A stretch of DNA of 64,000 nt from JBBDMU01 sp040905685 (GTDB taxonomy: Bacteria; Bacteroidota; Rhodothermia; Balneolales; Natronogracilivirgulaceae). The stretch spans positions 44,988 to 108,987 of the forward strand of contig JBBDRB010000070.1 in NCBI GenBank assembly GCA_040905685.1, read 5' to 3'. The translations under genes and the position numbers were made by a program. Shown here in pieces: positions 35,309 through 44,435 of the stretch; within the stretch, counting starts at the first letter, position 1; each line of letters starts with the position of its first letter. The notes below the pieces were generated by a model. The model was not told the origin of the DNA. It was given only the letters and a program-made list of their open reading frames with translations, and ran no database searches.

Positions 35309-36868
35309 ATGAAGCGTTCAGAGATGTTACGGTCGGTCGGGAACATGGCCGGTGTCTGGGATTTTATAATCATCGGCGGAGGGGCCACCGGACTCGGTAC
35401 AGCCGTTGATGCCGCCTCCAGGGGGTTTAAAACCCTGTTGCTGGAAAGGGATGATTTTGCCAAGGGTACTTCCAGCCGTTCCACTAAGCTGGTACACGGA
35501 GGGGTGCGTTATTTGCAGCAGGGAAACGTATCCCTCGTTTTGGAGGCCCTGCGGGAGCGCGGACTCCTCATCCAGAACGCCCCGCATCTTGTCCGTAACC
35601 AGCAATTCCTGGTTCCCCACTACGATTGGTGGGAGTCGCCTTTTTACGGGGTCGGACTGAAGGTATATGATATGCTGGCAGGCAAACTCGGTCTGGGTCC
35701 GTCGAAACACTTGTCACTGCAGAAAACCCTGGACCATATACCCACGCTAACCCCGGGCGGGCTGCGCGGCGGGGTAATCTATTACGACGGGCAATTTGAT
35801 GATTCCCGGCTGGCCATCAACCTGGCCAGGACCAGTGCGGATAAAGGCGGGGTGCTGATTAACTATATGAAGGTGACGGAGCTGCTGAAAACCAAAGGCA
35901 TCGTGCAGGGGGTTATGGCAACGGATACGCTGAGCCAAAAAAAATATGAAATCAATGCCCGGTGCGTCATTAATGCTACCGGTGTATTTACCGATTCCGT
36001 ACTGAAAATGGATGATCCCCAATCCGAGCCGATTATTATGCCCAGCCAGGGTATTCACATTGTAATCGACAAGCATTTCCTGCCGGGTGAAACGGCCATA
36101 ATGGTTCCTCATACCGACGACGGACGCGTATTATTTGCCGTACCATGGCATAATAAAGTGATTTTGGGTACGACGGATACGGCTGTGGATACGGTCACCT
36201 CCGAACCCAAAGCCATGGAGAGTGAAATCGAGTTCGTGCTCAAGCACGCAGCCAAGTACCTGACCGGCAATCCGTCACGTAAGGATGTGCGCAGCGTATT
36301 CGCCGGGCTGCGTCCCCTTGTTAAAATGGGAAACAACAAGAAGACCGCAACCCTGTCCCGGGACCACACCCTCATTATTGCTCCCTCCGGATTGGTTACC
36401 ATTACGGGTGGGAAATGGACCACGTACCGGAAAATGGCCGAAGACGTGGTGGACCAGGCTTCCCTGGTTGCGGGACTGCCTCCGGTAGATTGTGTCACCG
36501 AAAACCTGAGGATCCATGGATGGTTAAAAAACTTGGACAAAGATGATCCTTTATATTATTATGGCTCTGATAGACTTGGATTACAGAAAATCGTAAAGAA
36601 AAAACCTGAACTTGGAGAACGGCTCCATGAGCGATTACCCTATATTAAAGCTGAAGTCATCTGGGCGACAAGACATGAAATGGCCATGAGCATTGAAGAT
36701 TTTTGCTCACGCCGGACCAGGGCCCTGCTGCTGGATGCCCGTGCCAGCGTGGAGATGGCACCGGAGGTTGCCCGGTTGATGGCTGAGGAAGCCGGCTATG
36801 ATGAGGAGTGGATTAAAAGCCAGGTTACAGCCTATACAGAACTTGCACAATGCTATCAAACTTCGTAA
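35309..36868 (+). CDS. glpD: Aerobic glycerol-3-phosphate dehydrogenase
   Basis: Flavoprotein (519 aa) oxidising glycerol 3-phosphate to dihydroxyacetone phosphate and passing electrons to the quinone pool at the inner membrane. The FAD-binding motif IIGGGATGLGTA occurs near residue 20, followed by STKLVHGGVRYLQQG, a hallmark of GlpD, and the C-terminal accessory domain with EDFCSRRTRALLLDA. The quinol formed would feed the alternative complex III encoded in this window. The first ~13 residues before AGVWDFIIIGGG might be over-long; ATG 35345 is an alternative start. Second gene of glpKDF. Confidence 0.96.
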   Translation: MKRSEMLRSVGNMAGVWDFIIIGGGATGLGTAVDAASRGFKTLLLERDDFAKGTSSRSTKLVHGGVRYLQQGNVSLVLEALRERGLLIQNAPHLVRNQQFLVPHYDWWESPFYGVGLKVYDMLAGKLGLGPSKHLSLQKTLDHIPTLTPGGLRGGVIYYDGQFDDSRLAINLARTSADKGGVLINYMKVTELLKTKGIVQGVMATDTLSQKKYEINARCVINATGVFTDSVLKMDDPQSEPIIMPSQGIHIVIDKHFLPGETAIMVPHTDDGRVLFAVPWHNKVILGTTDTAVDTVTSEPKAMESEIEFVLKHAAKYLTGNPSRKDVRSVFAGLRPLVKMGNNKKTATLSRDHTLIIAPSGLVTITGGKWTTYRKMAEDVVDQASLVAGLPPVDCVTENLRIHGWLKNLDKDDPLYYYGSDRLGLQKIVKKKPELGERLHERLPYIKAEVIWATRHEMAMSIEDFCSRRTRALLLDARASVEMAPEVARLMAEEAGYDEEWIKSQVTAYTELAQCYQTS

Positions 36869-36898
36869 ACATATTATTTAGCCCCTTTGGAGGAATTT

Positions 36899-37666
36899 AT
36901 GTCACCTTATATTGCTGAAATAATCGGTACGGCCATTCTCATCATACTGGGAAACGGCGTGGTCGCCAATGTGGTACTGGATAACACGAAAGGAAACGGA
37001 GGCGGATGGATTGTTATCACCTGGGGCTGGGCCATAGGGGTCTTTGTCGCTGTGTTTACCATGGGCCAGTTTAGCGGGGCTCACATTAATCCGGCGGTGA
37101 CGGTGGGCCTTGCCAGTGCGGGATTATTCAGCTGGACACAGGTGCCGGTCTATATAGGAGCTCAGGTAGCCGGCGGGGCCATAGGGTCGTTCATAGTCTG
37201 GCTGGCTTATAAAGATCATTTCAGGATATCTGAAAATAAGGACCTTATCCTGGCCTGTCACAGCACGGCTCCCAACATCAGGAACTATTCCTCGAATTTC
37301 ATGACCGAGCTCATCGGAACGTTCATCCTGATTTTCGGGATACTGTATCTGGTTTCCCCGGGATTCCTTAGTATCGACGGGGAACTTCTGGAAAGCATAG
37401 TGATAGACGGACAGGAAGTCGGTTTTGGCTTAGGTGCCCTGTCTGCGCTTCCTGTTGCTCTTCTGGTGCTGGGCCTGGGTTTATCCCTGGGCGGACCCAC
37501 AGGCTATGCCATCAATCCCGCCCGCGATCTGGGTCCGCGTATCATGCATTATCTATTGCCAATATCCAACAAAGGCAGCAGTGACTGGGCCTATTCCTGG
37601 GTGCCGGTTACGGCGCCGGTTGCCGGGGCTATCCTGGCTGCGCTGCTGTTCCGTCTGCTAGCCTGA
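36899..37666 (+). CDS. glpF: Glycerol facilitator (MIP family)
   Basis: Aquaporin-family channel (255 aa) with six helices and both pore motifs: INPAVT (NPA at 64-66) and INPARDLGPR. Asp after the second NPA-R marks the glycerol-conducting group, whereas water-specific channels have Ser there, so glycerol uptake is likely and agrees with glpK and glpD upstream. I start at ATG 36899 because GGAGG (36889-36893) lies 5 bases upstream; an in-frame TTG at 36887 overlaps that ribosome site. Confidence 0.95.
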   Translation: MSPYIAEIIGTAILIILGNGVVANVVLDNTKGNGGGWIVITWGWAIGVFVAVFTMGQFSGAHINPAVTVGLASAGLFSWTQVPVYIGAQVAGGAIGSFIVWLAYKDHFRISENKDLILACHSTAPNIRNYSSNFMTELIGTFILIFGILYLVSPGFLSIDGELLESIVIDGQEVGFGLGALSALPVALLVLGLGLSLGGPTGYAINPARDLGPRIMHYLLPISNKGSSDWAYSWVPVTAPVAGAILAALLFRLLA

Positions 37667-37675
37667 TCAAATTTT

Positions 37676-38737
37676 ATGAGAAAAGTTCTGCCGCTGTTCC
37701 TTTTTTTGTTTCTTTCTTCCCTTGCCTGTGCGCAAGACGGGGATTCCCATGAATTAACCATTGGCGGCATTTTTCAGTCAAGGTATGCGTATACTTTTAA
37801 TGATGATCAGGAGAATCTGAGCAGCTTTTATCTGCGCCGGATCCGTCTTGATATCCGCGGTCATGTTTACAGCGAACGGCTAACGTATCGTATCCGGCCC
37901 GAGTTTGCACGGTCTCCCGGCCTGGAAGACGCCTGGGTCAACTATGAGGCAGGCGACGGCTACCAGATACGGTTCGGCCTGGTTCAAATCCCATTTCACT
38001 GGCACCGGTTCATCAGTTCAACCCGCCACATGTTTGTTGAACGGGGTGTACCCTCTGAAAGCTTTGGTTTCCCGGCCGGCAGGGATTTTGGTTTCCTTAT
38101 CCACGGTAAAAATGAGGCGGAAACAATAGCTTATAAAGCAGGGATATTTGACGGCGCCGGCTACGACAGCACCATGAGCAACAGTGACGGCAACATGATC
38201 TCGGCCCGGGTAACCCTGGCGGGCCTTGGACAATTGCCCAACGACGAAAGCGATGTGCAGCATTCGCCAAACCCTGGTTTGTCTTTCGGCCTGGGCCTGC
38301 AGGCTGCGAATAAAAATCAGGCGCGTCAATGGGATTTAGATCGTTCGGCATCGGGTAACAACAGGGCCGGCTGGGTGACCGGCACGGCAGATGTCAGTTT
38401 ACGATGGATGGGCTGGTCATTGGTGGCCGACGGCTACCTGCGTCAGGTAAGCCCGGAAGCCGCCGACGTGGATGACTATAAAGGCTGGGCTTACCTGGCC
38501 ACGGCCGGTTATTTTATTCTGCCCAAACGCCTGGAGCTGGCTGCCCGCTATTCCAGTTTGCGGCTGGATGCCGAAGATCCGGACACCAGTGAACGGGAAA
38601 TGGGTTTTGGCCTGAATATTTATCACCGGGGCCATGATGTGAAAACCAGCATCCAATATTTAACCCAGCGGGATAATGCCCCGGCGGAATTCTGGCTGGA
38701 CGGTTTGTTTCTGGTTGAAACCCAGGTGCTTTTTTAA
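37676..38737 (+). CDS. Phosphate-selective porin O/P-like outer-membrane porin
   Basis: Outer-membrane protein of 353 residues with a clear signal peptide (KVLPLFLFLFLSSLACA, cleavage before QDG). It has the look of the OprO/OprP family: GGIFQSRYAYTF, YLRRIRLDIRGHVYSERLTYRIRPEF, the GLVQIPFHWHRF segment and an ending of alternating strands. The substrate cannot be told; its place 9 bases after glpF suggests it may help glycerol or glycerol-phosphate cross the outer membrane. The gene and convergent ctaA share the four bases TTAA at their ends. Confidence 0.82.
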   Translation: MRKVLPLFLFLFLSSLACAQDGDSHELTIGGIFQSRYAYTFNDDQENLSSFYLRRIRLDIRGHVYSERLTYRIRPEFARSPGLEDAWVNYEAGDGYQIRFGLVQIPFHWHRFISSTRHMFVERGVPSESFGFPAGRDFGFLIHGKNEAETIAYKAGIFDGAGYDSTMSNSDGNMISARVTLAGLGQLPNDESDVQHSPNPGLSFGLGLQAANKNQARQWDLDRSASGNNRAGWVTGTADVSLRWMGWSLVADGYLRQVSPEAADVDDYKGWAYLATAGYFILPKRLELAARYSSLRLDAEDPDTSEREMGFGLNIYHRGHDVKTSIQYLTQRDNAPAEFWLDGLFLVETQVLF

Positions 38738-39705
38738 TGCTCCCCGCTGTGCTTTTCCACGACCGGCCTGCCTTCGTTTACAACCAGAATAAAAAGAAAC
38801 TCCATCCCCACAAGAAGGCTGGCTCCCCACAGGTGAAAAACCTGAAAGGCCGGTGGCATGGCCAGGTAGGCTAATCCAATTCCCAGGACCAGCTGAATTA
38901 AAACAAGGGCCAGGATCGCCAGCGACAGTGTATAGGGAAGGGCTGAAATGGCCGCTTTCCGGTGGTAATAGATCAGCGCAGCAGAAAGGATGAGCACGAT
39001 CCAGGAAAATGATCGATGCAGCTGATCAATCCAGCCGACATTATATAGCCATAAGGCACGGGCCAGATCGGGATTTGAACGGCTTACGGCATCGATGGCT
39101 TCCCTTACCTGAGTGCCAAAGGCAACCTGGATCAGGGTGGCCAGCAGCAACAGCCCTGCCAGGACCAGTAAGTTCTTCCTGATTTTTCCGGGCAGGCTGA
39201 GCACGAACCGTTCTGACATGGCCTTGAAGGCGGCATACATCAGCACGTTCACAATTACCAGGGCCACGAGCATGTGAATAGTGATCAGCCATTCGCTGAG
39301 CCCGGTTTGAACGACCATCCCCCCCAGCCAGCCCTGAAATAAGACCAGTACAAAAGCCACAGCCGAACTGTATAAAACGACCGGTTTGGTCCGGTAATAG
39401 GAGAATGAAAATACAAAGGTGAGTGTGATCAAAAATCCGATAAGAACCCCTGTCAGGCGGTTGAAATATTCCATCCAGGTTTTAAAAGCATTGAATTCTG
39501 CCGGATTAAATCCATCGGGCAACTCTCCGGCTGAAACGGGCGGGACCCACTGACCAAAACAGCGCGGCCAGTCCGGACAGCCGAGTCCGGCACCGGAGGC
39601 ACGCACCAAACTCCCGATAAATATTAATGCAAAAGTGGCTATTACCGATATTATGGCTGCTTTCTGAAAACGGTTGAGCCCGGAGAACCGGTGGATTAAA
39701 TGCAT
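38734..39705 (-). CDS. ctaA: Heme A synthase
   Basis: CtaA/COX15 (323 aa) oxidises the C8 methyl of heme O to give heme A for the caa3 oxidase. Eight helices are predicted. Visible features are the extracytoplasmic Cys pair in GCPDWPRCFGQWVPP, the Glu and His of YFNRLTGVLIGF-type and IHMLVALVIVN helices, DQLHRSFSWIVL, and a final HLWGASLLVG. The gene is divergent from ctaB with 186 bases between them, so the two heme A steps are encoded side by side but 9-11 kb away from the oxidase genes. Confidence 0.94.
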   Translation of the reverse strand: MHLIHRFSGLNRFQKAAIISVIATFALIFIGSLVRASGAGLGCPDWPRCFGQWVPPVSAGELPDGFNPAEFNAFKTWMEYFNRLTGVLIGFLITLTFVFSFSYYRTKPVVLYSSAVAFVLVLFQGWLGGMVVQTGLSEWLITIHMLVALVIVNVLMYAAFKAMSERFVLSLPGKIRKNLLVLAGLLLLATLIQVAFGTQVREAIDAVSRSNPDLARALWLYNVGWIDQLHRSFSWIVLILSAALIYYHRKAAISALPYTLSLAILALVLIQLVLGIGLAYLAMPPAFQVFHLWGASLLVGMEFLFILVVNEGRPVVEKHSGEH

Positions 39706-39891
39706 TCGAGATTAAAACAGGGTATATGTTAATTTTCTTTGATGCGTTGTTAACGAGAATTTATGCTTATTACATGCCATCCGAGTTAAAAATTTCTTAA
39801 ATTTAAAAAATTGATTGACGGCAGCAAATAACAAAATTTTAAGAGTTACCTATCAACCTGCTACTGCATGTTTCAAATTGAAATTATTTAG
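39706..39891. other. Divergent intergenic region ctaA / ctaB
   Basis: AT-rich spacer holding the promoters of both heme A genes. For ctaB, TTGACG (39815-39820), 17 bases, TTTAAG (39838-39843) is a tentative promoter, leaving a ~48-base leader. No small gene or strong hairpin is visible. Confidence 0.3.
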
Positions 39892-40803
39892 ATGAAAACA
39901 GCCCCGGGATCATTATTAGCCAAACCCCTTAATACATCTGCTTTACTGGATTACGTTGAACTGACCAAACCGGGCATTACCATGCTTGTGCTGGCCAGTA
40001 TGGTAATCGGATTCATACTGGGTTCAACCAGTGGGATCCAGTTTGGCATACTCGCCCATGCCGTCATAGGGACCCTTCTTATTGCAGCCGGGACGGCCGC
40101 TCACAACCAGTACATTGAACGTGATCTGGACAAGTTAATGCTGCGCACCAGTACCCGGCCGCTGCCTGCGGAAAAAATCGCGCCCAATAAGGCATTATTC
40201 TTTTCACTGACGCTGATGCTCAGCGGACTGCTATACCTTATGGTTATGGTCAATATGGCTGCGGGTATCGTCTCGGCCGTGACCACTATTTTGTATCTCG
40301 GCTTGTATACGCCTTTGAAACGCGTATCATTTTCCAACGTCTGGGTGGGCTCCATCCCCGGCGCATTGCCTCCTGTAGGCGGTTGGGCCGCGGCGACCGG
40401 GCAAATTGCCGATCCTGGGATGTGGGTTCTGTTCGGCATCGTATTCTTCTGGCAAATCCCCCATGTAATCGCCATCGCCTGGCTGTGCAATGAAGATTAC
40501 ACCCGGGCCGGATTTAAAATGCTTCCGCGTCAGGACGAAGACGGCAAAAAATCTTCCCTGGCGATCCTGACTTGTCTGGTACTGATCTTTCCGGTCAGCG
40601 GCCTGCTGTATTTTCTCGGCATAAACGGCCCGATCTATCTGGCCGGAGCCCTGTTAAGCGGATTGTATTTTCTGTATTTTGGTTTTAAATTCCACCGGAA
40701 ACGGGATAAAATAAATGCCAAAAAGCTGATGTTTGGTTCGCTGGTTTATCTGCCGGTGATATGGGTTTTTATTATACTGGACCGGCTGATTGATTTATTC
40801 TGA
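39892..40803 (+). CDS. ctaB: Protoheme IX farnesyltransferase (heme O synthase)
   Basis: UbiA-family prenyltransferase (303 aa, about nine helices) that adds a farnesyl group to heme B to form heme O, the substrate of CtaA. The first Asp-rich motif NQYIERDLDKLMLRT with TSTRPLP is diagnostic of CtaB/CyoE, followed by YTPLKRVSFSNVWVGSIPGALPPVGGW and NEDYTRAGFKMLP. Short N-terminal extension is normal. It is 34 bases upstream of a sodium/solute symporter that starts the carbohydrate locus, though a functional link is doubtful. Confidence 0.95.
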   Translation: MKTAPGSLLAKPLNTSALLDYVELTKPGITMLVLASMVIGFILGSTSGIQFGILAHAVIGTLLIAAGTAAHNQYIERDLDKLMLRTSTRPLPAEKIAPNKALFFSLTLMLSGLLYLMVMVNMAAGIVSAVTTILYLGLYTPLKRVSFSNVWVGSIPGALPPVGGWAAATGQIADPGMWVLFGIVFFWQIPHVIAIAWLCNEDYTRAGFKMLPRQDEDGKKSSLAILTCLVLIFPVSGLLYFLGINGPIYLAGALLSGLYFLYFGFKFHRKRDKINAKKLMFGSLVYLPVIWVFIILDRLIDLF

Positions 40804-40837
40804 CTAATGTATTTTATATGAATCCAAACGACTGCTA

Positions 40838-42331
40838 ATGCAACAGCTTGACTGGGTTATTTTATTCCTGTTTTTTTTAGTCATGATCATTATCGGAACC
40901 TGGTCGTTTCGAAAAGTAAAAAATTCAGGAGATTTTTTTGTAGCAGGCGGCAAGTTGCCCTGGTGGTTGTCCGGCATTTCCCATCATATATCCGGTTACA
41001 GCGGAGCCGTTTTTGTAGCCTATGCAGGTATTGCGTATACCCATGGCTTTACCATTTATGCATGGTGGGCTTTTCCCATAGCAATTTCAATTTTTACGGG
41101 TGCTTATTTATTAGTTCCCCGATGGTCCCGATTACGGTCTAAATTAATTATTGAATCCCCGACCGAGTACTTAAAGGTACGATACAATCTTCCTACGCAG
41201 CAGATCATGGCATGGAGCGGGTTATTGCTAAAACTCTTTGATGTTGGTGCCAAATGGGCGGCCATTGCCATCCTGCTGAATGTATTTACCGGGATTTCGC
41301 TGATCGTGGGCATCCTGCTGTCGGGCGGGGTTTCGTTAATCTACATCACCGTCGGAGGATTATGGGCTGACGTATGGACAGATTTCGCCCAGTTCATTGT
41401 GCAGATTGTTGCGGGTTTTGCCATGTTTTTTATAGTGATCGGTGAATTGGGTGGATTCGGTTCACTGTTCACCATCTGGGATCAGCTTCCTGAATCCAAT
41501 ACCCAGCTGTTCAACGAGCCTTACACAGGTGGGTTTGCCCTGGCTTTTATGGTGATTGCATTTTTTAGTTACAACGGGGGGACCTGGAATCTGGCCACCC
41601 GGTATATTTCATCCCCTACCGGTTCGGATGCCCGTAAGGCGGCTACCTTATCCGGGGTATTGTATCTGGTCTGGCCATTGATATTGTTTTTTCCCATGTG
41701 GGCCGCTCCGCTATTGTTACCGGGCCTGGAAGACCCGACCCAGTCTTATGCCTTAATTACCCAGGAACTGCTGCCAGGCGGAATGGTCGGATTGGTACTG
41801 GCATCGATGTTCGCCAATACCATGTCAATGACCTCTTCCGATGCCAATACGATTGCGTCAGTAATTACCAGAGACATCCTGCCCAACCTGTCCAATAGGT
41901 TCAGGGACCTGAAGCCCAAACAGTCTCTGCTGCTGGCCCGCACCTCGACATTCGGGTTTACCGCACTGACCTTGCTCATTGCCATCTATGCCGATACGTT
42001 TGGAGGGGTCCTGGGGCTGCTGATCACCTGGTTTGCCGCCTTGATCGGTCCGATTTCCATTCCTATGCTGCTGGGTATGCTTCCTGCTTTTCGCCACTGT
42101 GACTCCAGGGCAGCCATCCTGTCTATCATGGGTGGGCTGACCGGTTTTGTCGTCACCAATTATGTTGTCGTCTCCAGTCAGGCTGTACAACTGGCTACTC
42201 CCATTACCGTGTCATTTTTACTATTTGTTTTAATCGGATGGTTAAGCCGAAATAAAAAAGTTTCACAGGAAGTCAGTAATTTGCTGGAAAAATTGGAACA
42301 GGACGATCTTATGGAGGAAAAGGTCAAGTAG
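40838..42331 (+). CDS. Sodium:solute symporter (SSS family), sugar-type candidate
   Basis: Inner-membrane SSS transporter of 497 residues with about 13 helices. The N-terminal WSFRKVKNSGDFFVAGGKLPWWLSGISHHISGYSGA region is typical of the sugar/sialate-like branch of the family. Because it is followed in the same direction by the DUF6807, ThuA-like and two oxidoreductase genes (52 bases to the first), I infer that it brings the product of that locus into the cytoplasm. The substrate is not predictable from sequence by eye. It differs from the other SSS protein at 7938-9392. Confidence 0.87.
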   Translation: MQQLDWVILFLFFLVMIIIGTWSFRKVKNSGDFFVAGGKLPWWLSGISHHISGYSGAVFVAYAGIAYTHGFTIYAWWAFPIAISIFTGAYLLVPRWSRLRSKLIIESPTEYLKVRYNLPTQQIMAWSGLLLKLFDVGAKWAAIAILLNVFTGISLIVGILLSGGVSLIYITVGGLWADVWTDFAQFIVQIVAGFAMFFIVIGELGGFGSLFTIWDQLPESNTQLFNEPYTGGFALAFMVIAFFSYNGGTWNLATRYISSPTGSDARKAATLSGVLYLVWPLILFFPMWAAPLLLPGLEDPTQSYALITQELLPGGMVGLVLASMFANTMSMTSSDANTIASVITRDILPNLSNRFRDLKPKQSLLLARTSTFGFTALTLLIAIYADTFGGVLGLLITWFAALIGPISIPMLLGMLPAFRHCDSRAAILSIMGGLTGFVVTNYVVVSSQAVQLATPITVSFLLFVLIGWLSRNKKVSQEVSNLLEKLEQDDLMEEKVK

Positions 42332-42383
42332 GAAGCCATAGCATGAACCTACAATAATTAACGCTCATACGGACAAAGGAATA

Positions 42384-43616
42384 ATGAAAAACAATACAGG
42401 GATTAGTGATCTGATAAAAGGAACCGGCCTTGTTCTGGCCTTCATGCTCGCCGCCTGCAGCGGCGGGCAATCCGGCGGGGCGGGCACGTTCCGGATCAGC
42501 GCCGGCGACCAGGCCCTGGTCCATGCCCCGGCATATGCCGATCTTCCCTCCGGCACCTATGAAGACAATGACGTGGTGTGCCTTGCCACCGGATCCGGTA
42601 CCGTTGCCGGACAAATCGAAACGATCTCCTCATCAACGCAAAGGCTATGGTGGATCGCCAACCAACCCGCCGGTGAAACGGCCACCTATGCCATATCACC
42701 GGAGACCCGGTGCAGCGAGACCTCCTTTTCGTGGCAAACGGTAAATGATCAGTCCACGCGCCTGGTCCTCGGCGATCAGCCGGTCCTGCAGTATGAGCAT
42801 CCGGTCTATGATGCGGACAATGTCGAAGACACTAAAAAACCCTATCATCATGTATTTCGTCCCGGCGGCCATCAAATGATCTCGAAGGGTCTGGGCGGGC
42901 TGTATCCGCATCACCGGGGCATATTTTTCGGGTACAGTGAGATTTACCGCGAAGGCAGCGACCAGCGCATTAACATCTGGTCATCGGGCAACGGGGAGCG
43001 CAGCGAACATGTGGAAATCATCAGGGAATTTTCCGGCCCGGTCATGGGCGGGCATATCGTCCGGATTAGCTGGAAAGATCACGATGGAATCCCCTTTGCC
43101 GAAGAGACCCGTGTGCTGAGGGTGTTTCAACAGCCGGCAGGAGAGAGCCTCATTGACTTCCACACCACCTTAACGGCCACAGACGGACCGGTGCGCCTGG
43201 AGGGTGACCGCCAGCATGCCGGCGTTCAGTTCCGTGCGGCCCAGGTAGTGGCCGATCATGCCGGCCAGAACCAGTTCATTCGCCCTGACCATCTGGCTCA
43301 TGTACAGCCAGCCGAGGAAATAGGCGAGGATGACATGATGAATTTGCCATGGAATGCCATGCATTTCAGCAACGACGAACTACCGTTTACCATCGTCTAT
43401 ATGAGTCATCCGTCCAACCCGGATGCCGAAATGTCGGAGCGCCTGTACGGGCGTTTTGGGGAATACTTTCCTCATTATCTTACGGCCGATGATCCGCTGG
43501 AGGCCCGCTACCGGTTCTGGATTACCTCCGGCGCCGTTCCATCGGCTTCCGGGATCAACATCCGCCATCATGCCTATACCGGCTCCCCGTCGGCCGAACT
43601 TACCGGAGCAGACTGA
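42384..43616 (+). CDS. DUF6807 (PmoA-like) lipoprotein
   Basis: Secreted lipoprotein of 410 residues; the signal ends in LAAC (C25). The core matches the family annotated as PmoA or DUF6807, shown by YHHVFRPGGHQMISKG, YPHHRGIFFGY, and HAGVQFRAA with several conserved His. Despite the name, these proteins are unrelated to particulate methane monooxygenase, and their function is not established; they are common next to Gfo/Idh/MocA and ThuA-like proteins in carbohydrate loci of Bacteroidota and Planctomycetota. The last base of its stop codon is the first base of the ThuA-like start codon (TGATG), so translation is coupled. Confidence 0.8.
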   Translation: MKNNTGISDLIKGTGLVLAFMLAACSGGQSGGAGTFRISAGDQALVHAPAYADLPSGTYEDNDVVCLATGSGTVAGQIETISSSTQRLWWIANQPAGETATYAISPETRCSETSFSWQTVNDQSTRLVLGDQPVLQYEHPVYDADNVEDTKKPYHHVFRPGGHQMISKGLGGLYPHHRGIFFGYSEIYREGSDQRINIWSSGNGERSEHVEIIREFSGPVMGGHIVRISWKDHDGIPFAEETRVLRVFQQPAGESLIDFHTTLTATDGPVRLEGDRQHAGVQFRAAQVVADHAGQNQFIRPDHLAHVQPAEEIGEDDMMNLPWNAMHFSNDELPFTIVYMSHPSNPDAEMSERLYGRFGEYFPHYLTADDPLEARYRFWITSGAVPSASGINIRHHAYTGSPSAELTGAD

Positions 43617-44398
43617 TGGCGCTCAGATTTTTTGCGCTGGCCTCATTCCTGGTTGCCCTGGCGGTGTTGGCCGCGCCGGTCCGGGCCCAGGTTGATGAAC
43701 GGCCCCATGTGGTCTTTCTCATCAACGAGGATCCCAACAACTATGAGGCGCACGTCACCATACCGCCCTTTGCCGGCCATCTTCAGCGGGACCATGGAAT
43801 GAAGACAACCGTAATCGCGGCAGAGGGAGATTTACCCAATATCCGGTTTCCGGGTCTTGACCGGTTATCGGAGGCCGACCTTTTGGTTGTATTTTTCCGG
43901 CGGGCGGCTTTGCCGGCCGATCAGCTTGACGCTATTAAAACTTACCTGGACCAGGGGAAACCCCTGGTGGGCATCCGGACGGCCAATCACGCTTTTGCGG
44001 TTCGCGCATCCGATGGTGAAATTCATCAGGGGCATGAGGACTGGGCAGATTTTGTTCCGGATATCCTCGGGCAGCTAAACCGCGGTTATGGCCCGGCCGC
44101 TTTGGGCACTTCAGTGGCTGTGGTGCCTGAGGCAGCCGGTCACCCTATCTTAAAGGATTTCAAGCCTGAACAATGGCAGAGTACCGGCAACGTGTACCAT
44201 GTGGAATTGACTGACCGGGAAGCCACCGTACTTTTAACCGGAACGGCGGGTGACAATGTGGAACCAATTGCGTATACTCGTGAAGTCAACGAAAGCCGGA
44301 TTTTCTATACCTCCCTGGGCTATCCAGCAGATTTTCAGGTTCCTCAGTTCCGTACCCTTTTGATAAATGGTATTCTATGGGCTGTAAAGAAAGATTGA
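43616..44398 (+). CDS. ThuA-like domain protein, exported
   Basis: Class I glutamine-amidotransferase-like fold protein (260 aa) of the ThuA family, with a signal peptide ending near APVRA (residue 24). Typical segments are DLLVVFFRRAALPADQLDAIKTYL, PLVGIRTANHAFA and the closing ESRIFYTSLGYPADFQ and LLINGILWAVKK. ThuA was named for trehalose/sucrose use in rhizobia, where the operon also oxidises the sugar to a 3-keto form; the enzymatic role of ThuA itself is unsettled. Coupled to the DUF6807 gene by a one-base overlap and followed by a Gfo/Idh/MocA oxidoreductase. Confidence 0.85.
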   Translation: MALRFFALASFLVALAVLAAPVRAQVDERPHVVFLINEDPNNYEAHVTIPPFAGHLQRDHGMKTTVIAAEGDLPNIRFPGLDRLSEADLLVVFFRRAALPADQLDAIKTYLDQGKPLVGIRTANHAFAVRASDGEIHQGHEDWADFVPDILGQLNRGYGPAALGTSVAVVPEAAGHPILKDFKPEQWQSTGNVYHVELTDREATVLLTGTAGDNVEPIAYTREVNESRIFYTSLGYPADFQVPQFRTLLINGILWAVKKD

Positions 44399-44435
44399 TT
44401 AGGTGATAAGAAAGCAGAAATAATAACTAAATACT

